DNA from: OMOG01 sp041485845
GTDB taxonomy: Bacteria > Acidobacteriota > Terriglobia > Bryobacterales > Bryobacteraceae
Assembly: GCA_041485845.1 (NCBI GenBank)
Contig: JBGPKH010000145.1
Span: 1-16,178, forward strand
Reading direction: 5' to 3'
Length of the DNA: 16,178 nucleotides
Every line of letters starts with the position of its first letter. The first letter of the stretch is position 1. Shown here piece after piece: positions 1 through 6,271 of this stretch. A program made the translations under genes and the position numbers. The notes below the pieces were generated by a model. It was not told the DNA's origin. It did not search any database and saw only the letters and a program-made list of their open reading frames with translations.

Positions 1-1
1 A

Positions 2-127
2 TACCCAAACGACGCGAAAGACGCCTCGGCGCACACTTATCTGATGACGGCGCCTTTCGGCGAGTCCTGCCCGGTCTGTCATGAGGAGGGCGCCGACTTC
101 GCAGTCAGCAAGGTGCATGCGCGCTGA
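2..127 (+). CDS. C-terminal end of a multiheme c-type cytochrome (5' end outside window)
   Basis: Only the last 41 codons are present, ending in TGA at 125-127. The fragment holds one heme-binding CPVCH site followed by the ending FAVSKVHAR. The 671-residue decaheme cytochrome that begins at 550 ends almost the same way (PFGEACATCH, then FAVTKVHAR), and both have PFGE just before the last heme site. This fragment is therefore most likely the tail of a second OmcA/MtrC-family multiheme cytochrome, a paralogue in tandem with its neighbour. The family assignment rests on this short similarity alone. The number of hemes and the N-terminus cannot be known from this window. The 422-bp gap and the promoter candidate downstream suggest it is not transcribed only together with the next gene. 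Confidence 0.85.
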   Translation, partial: YPNDAKDASAHTYLMTAPFGESCPVCHEEGADFAVSKVHAR

Positions 128-162
128 CGCCGGCTGAATCCTCCGGAGACCGCGGCCAGTTA

Positions 163-198
163 GGCGCTTACAGCGCCAACGCCGACAAAATCTTGTCG
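163..198 (+). terminator. Two adjacent small hairpins downstream of the partial cytochrome gene
   Basis: GGCGCT (163-168) pairs with AGCGCC (172-177) across a 3-nt loop. Six bases on, CGACAA (183-188) pairs with TTGTCG (193-198) across the loop AATC. They begin 36 bp after the stop of the upstream gene, where a transcription end would be expected. Neither is followed by a T-run, so a classical intrinsic terminator is not demonstrated. They may instead be part of the repeat element that follows. Confidence 0.3.
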
Positions 199-204
199 AT
201 GTTG

Positions 205-290
205 AGGAGTCAGGAGTCAGGAGTCAGGAGCCAGAATGGGACTACTTGCGGGTCCGGCTGTGCGGGGGCGTTCTGGGTTTCTGACTTCCT
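205..290. repeat. Short heptamer tandem repeat with degenerate inverted partner (REP-like)
   Basis: AGGAGTC occurs in tandem at 205-211, 212-218 and 219-225, with a fourth copy AGGAGCC at 226-232 followed by AGAA. About 35 bp later, 271-290 reads TTCTGGGTTTCTGACTTCCT, an imperfect reverse complement of the 219-236 arm (TTCTGGCTCCTGACTCCT would be exact). The arrangement could fold into a long stem-loop. Heptameric short tandem repeats of this kind occur dispersed between genes in several bacterial groups. The copy number in this genome cannot be seen here. Confidence 0.6.
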
Positions 291-386
291 CGGGCGAAGT
301 CCCGAACGAGCCTAGTCCCTTAGAACAGGGCTGGCCGCGGTCTTTTCTTTGCATTACTTCATCGGTCCGAGTAATTTACCACGGGG

Positions 387-403
387 TGTGACGGTTATGT
401 GAC
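387..403 (+). promoter_or_regulatory. TGTGAC direct repeat, possible regulator binding site
   Basis: TGTGAC occurs at 387-392 and again at 398-403, an 11-bp step, so both copies face the same side of the helix. The pair lies about 75-90 bp upstream of the sigma-54-like promoter at 478-494. That is a plausible place for an enhancer-binding activator or a response regulator. The half-site resembles the CRP/FNR half-site TGTGA, but the copies are direct, not inverted. The function is inferred from position only. Confidence 0.3.
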
Positions 404-477
404 AGTCTGCCCCGGCCGATGGAGATAAACTTGGAGAAAAGTGCAATAAAGCGGCCCTTTATGCAAATCAGGGTACA

Positions 478-494
478 TGGCATCAAAGTTGCAT
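478..494 (+). promoter_or_regulatory. Sigma-54-type -24/-12 promoter candidate for the cytochrome operon
   Basis: The sequence TGGCATCAAAGTTGCAT fits the RpoN consensus TGGCACG-N4-TTGCW at 10 of 12 defined positions. The invariant GG (479-480) and GC (491-492) are separated by exactly 10 bp, as the sigma-54 holoenzyme requires. Transcription would start near 504, leaving a leader of about 46 nt with a strong Shine-Dalgarno sequence (GGAAGGAGGG, 534-543) before the ATG at 550. No convincing sigma-70 promoter was seen in the same interval. If real, the nine-gene operon would need an ATP-dependent activator protein. Confidence 0.55.
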
Positions 495-549
495 TCCCCC
501 TTCTGACGCGCCAGCGCCACCTGGACGCACGCCGGAAGGAGGGTTTGTA

Positions 550-2565
550 ATGGCTTGGATACTCCGAAAAAGGATCGCTCTTCTGATCGTGCTGGCGATG
601 GCTTTCATCCTGCCCATCACCTCCGGTAAGGACGACGTTCGAGCCTACGCGGCGAATCAAAAGGAATACTATCTCGATGCGAGCGCCTTGGCCCAGTTCC
701 AGCCAGGCCTGAACGTCGACATCCAAAAGGCGGAGATCGCTCCCGACTTCACCGCGAAAGTGACCTTCCGCATTACGGATGACGGCAAAGGAGCCCTGGA
801 TCGAGACGCGATCACCACCCCCGGGATCGTTACCCTGAATTTTGTTCTGTCGCGCATCAACCAGGGAGACCGGCAGTACACCGCCTATACCACGCGCCTG
901 CAGCCCAGCCCCGCCACGGGACAACTCTATCTGCAAGCCAACCGGGATATCGGCGGGACCTACAGCAGCGCCGGCGACGGCGTCTATACATACACCTTCG
1001 CCACCAGAATCCCCAGCGGCTACGACCCCAAGGCGACTCACACCGTCGGGATTTACGCGACCCGGGATCTGGCCGCTTTCGGCTTGAGCCTCTATGTCGC
1101 CAACGCCATCTTCGATTGGGTGCCCGCCGGAGGGCCGGTCGTCACGGTGCGGGACATCGTGCGCACGGAGAATTGCAACATCTGTCACGACCCGCTTGCC
1201 CATCACGGCTCAAACGCGCGTCGCGAAGTCCGGCTTTGCGTCCTCTGCCACAATCCAGGGACCACGGATGCGGTTACCGGGTTGACCGCCGACTTCAAGG
1301 TGCTGATCCACAAGATTCACAGGGGCGCGGAACTCCCCAGCGTGCAGGCGGGTGGCACATTCAAGTTCTCTACCGAAGACTTCAGCACGGTGGAGTTTCC
1401 GCGGGACATCCGCAATTGCGATGTGTGCCACCAGAAGGGGACGCAAAGCGCCAACAACTTGACACAGCCGTCGCGGGCGGCCTGCGGTTCCTGTCATGAC
1501 GACGTCGATTTTTCCACGGGGAAGGGTCACGGGCTGGGAGGAGTGCAGACCTCGGATGCCAGTTGCACGCTCTGTCACGCGCCGGAGACTGGCCGGGAGT
1601 TCGATATCTCCGTAAAGGGCGCGCACACCATCCCGGAAAAGTCGCCGCAACTGCCCGGCGTAAACATCCAGATTCTTTCGGTGGACGGGACCTCGCCAGG
1701 AAGCAATCCGACCGTCAGTTTCACTCTTACCGACAACCAGGGCAACCCCCTCGATGCGTCGAAAATGGATGACCTCACGCTGGCTCTCGGCGGCCCAACC
1801 ACCGATTATTCCTTCTCCGCCCGGGAGGACGCCACGAAAGCCGTCCCGGGCATAAGCGCTTACACCTACAAGTTCAACGCGGCCATTCCGGCCGGCGGCA
1901 AGGGAACGTTTATGGTAGGGGCGGAAGCGTATCGCGACATCGTTCTGCAAAAAGTCGACGGCACGAATGTGACCGGACGGGATGCAGCCGCAACCAAGGT
2001 CTTCTACTTCGGAGTAACCGACAGCAATCCGGTAAAGCGCCGCGTCGTGGTGGCCATCGAGAGATGCAATGTGTGCCACGATAAACTGTCCGCGCACGAC
2101 CAATCCCGCAATAACCTGGAATATTGTCCGATCTGCCACCGCCCGAACATGACCGACGAGGGACAGCGTCCGAAAGACAAGATGCCGGCTGAAAGCCTGG
2201 ATCTCAAGAACCTGATCCACAAGCTGCACAGCGGGGACCAACTGGCAAGGGAGTACACCCTGTACGACAACGGCTCGCCGGAAGGCTTGAACTCGATCCG
2301 TTTTCCGGGTGACCGCCGGAATTGCTCCAAATGCCACGAAGGAAATAGTTTCCAACTGCCCTTGCGGAACAACCTGATGGCGACTGTTACGCCGCGAGGT
2401 TTCTTCAGTCCCACACCGCCCATCGCCGCGGCCTGCCTGGCCTGCCATGACGATCAGTCCGCCGCCGCGCACGCATTCGTCAACATCGCACCGTTTGGAG
2501 AGGCCTGTGCCACCTGCCATGGCGAGGACGCACAGTTTGCCGTGACAAAGGTCCATGCCCGATAG
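550..2565 (+). CDS. Decaheme c-type cytochrome, OmcA/MtrC family
   Basis: This is a secreted electron-transfer protein of 671 residues with ten CXXCH heme sites: Cys209, 230, 290, 312, 339 in one cluster and Cys506, 526, 592, 629, 653 in a second. The 5+5 pentaheme arrangement, with beta-rich stretches before each cluster (about 40-205 and 365-495), matches the OmcA/MtrC decaheme family that moves electrons across or at the outer membrane. Extra His residues near each cluster (for example KVLIHKIH and KNLIHKLH) are likely distal heme ligands. The N-terminus has a basic stretch and a hydrophobic segment (about 6-24) with possible cleavage after AYA near residue 34. No lipobox Cys is seen, unlike the MtrC and OmcA lipoproteins. 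The start is supported by GGAAGGAGGG ending 6 bp before ATG. It is the first gene of the apparent operon, 18 bp before the cupredoxin gene. Whether it is surface-exposed or periplasmic is not settled by the sequence. Confidence 0.93.
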   Translation: MAWILRKRIALLIVLAMAFILPITSGKDDVRAYAANQKEYYLDASALAQFQPGLNVDIQKAEIAPDFTAKVTFRITDDGKGALDRDAITTPGIVTLNFVLSRINQGDRQYTAYTTRLQPSPATGQLYLQANRDIGGTYSSAGDGVYTYTFATRIPSGYDPKATHTVGIYATRDLAAFGLSLYVANAIFDWVPAGGPVVTVRDIVRTENCNICHDPLAHHGSNARREVRLCVLCHNPGTTDAVTGLTADFKVLIHKIHRGAELPSVQAGGTFKFSTEDFSTVEFPRDIRNCDVCHQKGTQSANNLTQPSRAACGSCHDDVDFSTGKGHGLGGVQTSDASCTLCHAPETGREFDISVKGAHTIPEKSPQLPGVNIQILSVDGTSPGSNPTVSFTLTDNQGNPLDASKMDDLTLALGGPTTDYSFSAREDATKAVPGISAYTYKFNAAIPAGGKGTFMVGAEAYRDIVLQKVDGTNVTGRDAAATKVFYFGVTDSNPVKRRVVVAIERCNVCHDKLSAHDQSRNNLEYCPICHRPNMTDEGQRPKDKMPAESLDLKNLIHKLHSGDQLAREYTLYDNGSPEGLNSIRFPGDRRNCSKCHEGNSFQLPLRNNLMATVTPRGFFSPTPPIAAACLACHDDQSAAAHAFVNIAPFGEACATCHGEDAQFAVTKVHAR

Positions 2566-2583
2566 AAAAAGGAGCTCAACAAC

Positions 2584-3162
2584 ATGAAGATAGTCCCATT
2601 ATTGCTTTCGCTCGCGGTCGCCGGTCACATCGCCAACGCCGGCGACATCAAGGGCAAGGTTCAGCTTAAAGGTGTGCGCGACAACCGGGATGCCGTCGTC
2701 TACCTGGAGAACGTGCCAGGACAGTTCCCCGCTCCCAAGCAGTCCGCCGACATAGACCAACTGAAGATGGTCTTCATCCCTCACGTGCTGCCAGTGCTGG
2801 TGGGGACCGCGGTGAAGTTTCTGAACAGCGATTCCGTGCTGCACAACGTCTACACACCTTCCAAAGCCGGCGACCGGTTCAACCTGGGCAGTTGGCCCAA
2901 GGGACAAACCAAGTCTTACACCTTCGACAAACCGGGAGAAGTGCGCCTGCTTTGCAACGTCCACCCGGAGATGGAGGCATGGGTGATCGTTTTGGCGAAT
3001 CCTTATTTTGCCAAGACCGGGCCGGACGGCAGCTACACCATCGCCAACGTGCCGGCGGGCAAGTACACCCTCAAGGTCTGGCACGAAAAGGGGAAGTTTG
3101 CGCCCTCCGAGGTCGCTGTGCCGGCCAGCGGGGATGTGATCAGCAACATCGCGGCACAGTAG
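2584..3162 (+). CDS. Secreted cupredoxin-like protein with carboxypeptidase-regulatory-like C-terminus
   Basis: The protein has 192 residues with a signal peptide (about 1-19, cleavage after ANA). Residues 20-135 look like a plastocyanin/azurin-type cupredoxin fold. Candidate copper ligands are His87 (in SVLHNVY), Cys124, His127 and Met130 (in LLCNVHPEM). The C-x2-H-x2-M spacing is shorter than the C-x2-H-x4-M of plastocyanin. Residues 145-170 (GPDGSYTIANVPAGKYTLKV) resemble a carboxypeptidase-regulatory-like beta-sandwich; similar proteins are often annotated as methylamine-utilisation-like. A role as a periplasmic one-electron copper carrier between the cytochromes of this operon is inferred from context. 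The copper site could be non-blue or lost, since geometry cannot be judged from sequence. It lies 18 bp after the decaheme gene and 22 bp before the flavoprotein gene. AAAAAGGAG upstream (2566-2574) serves as the Shine-Dalgarno sequence. Confidence 0.85.
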   Translation: MKIVPLLLSLAVAGHIANAGDIKGKVQLKGVRDNRDAVVYLENVPGQFPAPKQSADIDQLKMVFIPHVLPVLVGTAVKFLNSDSVLHNVYTPSKAGDRFNLGSWPKGQTKSYTFDKPGEVRLLCNVHPEMEAWVIVLANPYFAKTGPDGSYTIANVPAGKYTLKVWHEKGKFAPSEVAVPASGDVISNIAAQ

Positions 3163-3184
3163 ACGGACTGAAGCGGGACGGCCC

Positions 3185-5023
3185 ATGAAACTGGTGAACC
3201 TGGAGTGGCTCGAACAAAATGTGCCTTGCGTCCAGGCCTGCCCGGTCAAGACCCAGGCGGGACGCTATTGCACGCTGATTGCGGAGGGGCGCTTCGAGGA
3301 AGCCTACGCGCTGGCCGAGGAGCCCAATCCCCTGGCGGCGATCTGCGGTCACGTTTGCGCCGCCCCGTGCGAAACGGCCTGCCGTCGCGGGCGGATCGAT
3401 CAGCCCGTAGCCATCCGGGCCTTGAAGCGTTTCGTGGCCGAGCAATTCGGGCCGTACAGCAAACTGGGGCGCCAACGCATCGTTTCGCGGATGCGTGCGC
3501 CCAAAAAACTGGCCGGCCCGAAGATCGCAGTGATCGGGGCCGGGCCGGCGGGCCTGTCGGCTGCCACGGATCTGGCCAAGCTGGGCTACCGTGTGACTTT
3601 GTTCGAGTCCGCTCCCGTGGCCGGCGGAATGCTCGCGCTCGGCATTCCCGAGTACCGGCTGCCGCGCTACGTCATCCAGGCCCAAGTGGACGCAGTGCTC
3701 AGCCTTGGCGTGGAGTTGAAGCTGAACTCACGGCTGGGCCGCGATTTCCTGCTCCGCGATCTGTGGGAACAGGATTATACGGCGGTTTTTCTGGCCGTCG
3801 GCGCGCATCGCAGCCGGGCGCTGCACATCGACGGGAGCGATCTCGACGGTGTCCTGCATGGAGTGGACTTTCTGCTGAATGCCAACCTGAATTACCGGGT
3901 CAACCTGGGCCGCAAAGTTCTGGTAGTGGGAGGCGGCAACGTGGCGGTAGACGTGGCCCGCTCGGTGTTGCGGTTTGACAGCGACGACTACCCGCAGCCG
4001 GACCTGCACGCGGCCTTCGATGTGGCCCGCTCCGCCCTCCGGCTGGGAGCGCGTGAAGTCGCGCTGGTATGCCTGGAAGCCCGGCAGGAAATGCCGGCGT
4101 TCCATGGTGAGGTCGAGGAGGCCGAGACAGAAGGCATCGTCATTCATAACTCGCTCGGTCCCAAGCGAATCTTGGGCGAGAACGGCCGCGTTGTGGGCTT
4201 GGAAACGGTCGCCGTGAAATCGGTCTTCGATGCCCGGGGCCGGTTCAATCCCGAGTTTTATCCCAACAACGAAACGACGTTGCCGGCCGAGACCGTGATC
4301 CTGGCGATCGGCCAGACTTCGGACCTCTCTTTCGTCGAACCCGAGGATGGCCTGGTCCTGACGCCGCGCGGCACCATTGCGGTCGACTCCACGCTGGCCA
4401 CTTCGGATCCGCGGGTCTTCGCCGGGGGTGATGTGGCTTTTGGTCCGCGCAATGTCATCGAGGCGGTCGCGGATGGCCGCCGGGCCGCGGCATCGATACA
4501 TGAACTCCTCGCCGGCAGGGGGCCGGGGGCCTCGCCTTCGGTGCAGATCGACGTCTTCCCGCACGGAAAGTGGAAGCGCGATCAAACATTCGAATCCCGT
4601 CCCCGGGTCCGGGTGCCGGCGCAGCCGATTGACCGGCGCATCGGAGTTTCCGAAATTGAGTTGGGATACAACCTGGAGCAGGCGATGCGCGAAGGCAACC
4701 GCTGCCTGCAGTGCTGGGTCAACACGATCTTCGAAGGCGCCGAAGAGAGCGGCAGCGAGTGCATCTTGTGCGGCGGGTGCGTGGATGTTTGCCCTGAAAA
4801 CTGCCTCGAACTTGCACCGGCGGATTGGCTCGATGCGGATGGCGAGGCGCTCGCCCTCATCGAAGAGCGGTTGCAGGGGGTGTCCGCGCAGGGCAACGGT
4901 TTGGCAACGCTTCTGATCAAGAACGAGGAATCCTGTACTCGCTGCGGCCTGTGTGAACAGCGCTGCCCGGTGGGATGTATCACCATGGAGAGTTTTCTGG
5001 CGGAAGCCGCCGTAGCGAGCTGA
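3185..5023 (+). CDS. GltD-like FAD/NAD(P)H oxidoreductase with N- and C-terminal 4Fe-4S domains
   Basis: This 612-residue cytoplasmic iron-sulfur flavoprotein resembles the glutamate synthase small subunit and the NfnB/DPYD families. The N-terminal Cys set (15, 19, 29, 54, 58, 62, 66) follows the two-cluster domain of that family. The FAD Rossmann motif GAGPAGL lies at 118-124, and the NAD(P)H Rossmann motif VVGGGNVAVD at about 247-256. The GGDVAFGP motif near 415-422 is the second FAD-contact region. The C-terminus carries a Cys pair (507, 510) and two ferredoxin-type motifs, C526-x2-C-x2-C-x3-CP and C584-x2-C-x2-C-x3-CP. GltD itself lacks this C-terminal ferredoxin domain, and no glutamate synthase large subunit is nearby. 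The gene sits directly before the Rieske gene (22-bp gap). It probably passes electrons between NAD(P)H or ferredoxin and the quinone/cytochrome system, possibly by bifurcation; this role is inference. No signal peptide is seen. The ribosome site (GCGGGACGG) is weak. Confidence 0.9.
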   Translation: MKLVNLEWLEQNVPCVQACPVKTQAGRYCTLIAEGRFEEAYALAEEPNPLAAICGHVCAAPCETACRRGRIDQPVAIRALKRFVAEQFGPYSKLGRQRIVSRMRAPKKLAGPKIAVIGAGPAGLSAATDLAKLGYRVTLFESAPVAGGMLALGIPEYRLPRYVIQAQVDAVLSLGVELKLNSRLGRDFLLRDLWEQDYTAVFLAVGAHRSRALHIDGSDLDGVLHGVDFLLNANLNYRVNLGRKVLVVGGGNVAVDVARSVLRFDSDDYPQPDLHAAFDVARSALRLGAREVALVCLEARQEMPAFHGEVEEAETEGIVIHNSLGPKRILGENGRVVGLETVAVKSVFDARGRFNPEFYPNNETTLPAETVILAIGQTSDLSFVEPEDGLVLTPRGTIAVDSTLATSDPRVFAGGDVAFGPRNVIEAVADGRRAAASIHELLAGRGPGASPSVQIDVFPHGKWKRDQTFESRPRVRVPAQPIDRRIGVSEIELGYNLEQAMREGNRCLQCWVNTIFEGAEESGSECILCGGCVDVCPENCLELAPADWLDADGEALALIEERLQGVSAQGNGLATLLIKNEESCTRCGLCEQRCPVGCITMESFLAEAAVAS

Positions 5024-5045
5024 CAAGCCAAGGAGGCACATACAC

Positions 5046-5513
5046 ATGGAAGATCGCGAAAAAGAGCCGGCCAACCGCCGCCGTTTTCTGTGGCTCTCCG
5101 GCTTGGGCGCGCTGGGCGCTACGGCCGCCGGGGGCGCAGTGGTGTTGGCCGATTTCGTGCACCCCAAGGTGCTGTTTGAGCCGCCCACGGCGTTCCGTAT
5201 CGGAAAACCGGATAATTTTCCCGTGAATTCGGTGACCGCCGACTACGACCGGAAGGTTTTCGTCGTCCGGACCGAAGTTGGTTTCTTTGCACTCTCGGCG
5301 GTATGCACACATCTGGGTTGCATCACCCGATGGGTGGAAGACGAGCAGTCCATCGCCTGCCCTTGCCACGGCAGCAAGTTCAGCCGCGATGGCGCTCTTG
5401 CACAGGGCCCCGCCCCCCGTCCTCTGAGGCGCATCGCCATCCGGTTGGAAGACGGAGAACTGGTCGTGGACACGGCAGTGGACGTCGAAAAGGACGCGAT
5501 TCTACGCGCGTGA
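5046..5513 (+). CDS. Rieske 2Fe-2S protein, Tat-targeted
   Basis: This 155-residue Rieske subunit would belong to a quinol:cytochrome c oxidoreductase. It oxidises quinol at the positive side of the membrane and passes one electron to a c-type cytochrome. Box I is CTHLGC (87-92) and box II is CPCHGS (105-110). Cys87, His89, Cys105 and His108 are the expected cluster ligands, and Cys92 and Cys107 the expected disulfide. The N-terminus has a twin-arginine motif (NRRRFLWLSG) and one hydrophobic segment (about 14-36), which would be a Tat-exported membrane anchor as in bc1 and b6f Rieske proteins. AAGGAGG (5030-5036) fixes the ATG. The length is slightly short for the family but complete. It is followed 21 bp later by cytochrome b, the classical Rieske-cytb pairing. 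Confidence 0.95.
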   Translation: MEDREKEPANRRRFLWLSGLGALGATAAGGAVVLADFVHPKVLFEPPTAFRIGKPDNFPVNSVTADYDRKVFVVRTEVGFFALSAVCTHLGCITRWVEDEQSIACPCHGSKFSRDGALAQGPAPRPLRRIAIRLEDGELVVDTAVDVEKDAILRA

Positions 5514-5523
5514 GAGAAGCGGC

Positions 5524-5529
5524 AGGAGG
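5524..5529 (+). promoter_or_regulatory. Ribosome binding site that decides the cytochrome b start
   Basis: AGGAGG lies 5 bp before ATG at 5535 but only 2 bp before the in-frame GTG at 5532. The ATG is therefore the more likely start, shortening the protein by one residue. Confidence 0.6.
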
Positions 5530-5534
5530 CAGTG

Positions 5535-6257
5535 ATGAGTATCCTCGAAGCAAAAGAGCGGCTGATGGCTACACAGACTTGGCAGTCTGTCTTCCGTCAC
5601 CGGTATTTGGATTCGAACCGCAACCGTTCGCTGGCGGTGTTCAGTAACGTTTTCCTTCACATTCACCCGGTCAAAGTGCCAAAAAGGAGCATCCGCTTCT
5701 GGCACACCATGTGCTTGGGCGGGCTTTCCTTCGGGCTGTTTCTGGTGCTGACCGCGACCGGAATCCTGCTCATGTTCTATTACCGCCCGGCTGCGCCGCA
5801 AGCGTATCGTGACATGAAGGAACTGGAATTTGTCGTTACTGCCGGCGCCTTTCTGCGCAACCTCCATCGCTGGTCGGCGCACGCCATGGTGCTTTTCGTT
5901 TTTCTGCACATGGTTCGGGTGTTCTTCTCCGGCGCTTACCGCCCGCCCCGGGAATTCAACTGGGTCATAGGCGTCCTGCTCCTGATTTTGACTCTGCTGC
6001 TCAGCTATACCGGGTATCTGCTTCCCTGGGATCAACTGGCGTTCTGGGCAATTACGGTGGGCACCAACATGGCGGACGCTGCCCCGGTGATCGGGCCCAG
6101 GTTCAAGTTTCTCCTGCTGGGAGGAAACATCATCGGGGAAAATGCATTGGTGCGCTTCTACGTGCTCCACTGCGTCGTGCTGCCGCTTGCCGGGGCAGTG
6201 CTGCTGGCGGTGCACTTCTGGCGCGTTCGCAAAGACGGGGGTGTTCGTCCACTCTGA
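5535..6257 (+). CDS. Cytochrome b, N-terminal half (cytochrome b6-like)
   Basis: This is the membrane diheme subunit of a Rieske/cytb complex; its 240 residues cover the four-helix heme-binding half only. The helix B ligands are His111 and His125 (H-x13-H). The helix D ligands are His212 and His227 (H-x14-H), the spacing known from b6f and menaquinol complexes, whereas bc1 has 13. Cys60, in MCLGG, aligns by eye with the Cys of cytochrome b6 that covalently holds the extra heme c_n. The same context follows in both proteins (ATG... then FYYRP), so a third heme is predicted. The stretch LLSYTGYLLPWDQLAFWA fits the helix C/cd-loop region of the quinol oxidation site. The Rieske gene is just upstream and the C-terminal half just downstream, as in split-type complexes. 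A petB-like name is tempting, but orthology is not established. Confidence 0.93.
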   Translation: MSILEAKERLMATQTWQSVFRHRYLDSNRNRSLAVFSNVFLHIHPVKVPKRSIRFWHTMCLGGLSFGLFLVLTATGILLMFYYRPAAPQAYRDMKELEFVVTAGAFLRNLHRWSAHAMVLFVFLHMVRVFFSGAYRPPREFNWVIGVLLLILTLLLSYTGYLLPWDQLAFWAITVGTNMADAAPVIGPRFKFLLLGGNIIGENALVRFYVLHCVVLPLAGAVLLAVHFWRVRKDGGVRPL

Positions 6258-6271
6258 CAGGAGGCGAGATT

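Noticed and set aside
205..232. Possible CRISPR or tRNA-like repeat
   Set aside because: The units are 7 bp with no spacers, so this is a short tandem repeat, not a CRISPR array.
1210..2556. 448-residue open frame on the minus strand
   Set aside because: It lies wholly antisense to the decaheme cytochrome, which has ten CXXCH sites and a strong ribosome site. The minus product has no recognisable domain and is a GC-rich shadow.
3728..5188. 486-residue open frame on the minus strand
   Set aside because: It is antisense to the flavoprotein and Rieske genes, has Arg/His-rich composition and no domain, and is a shadow frame.
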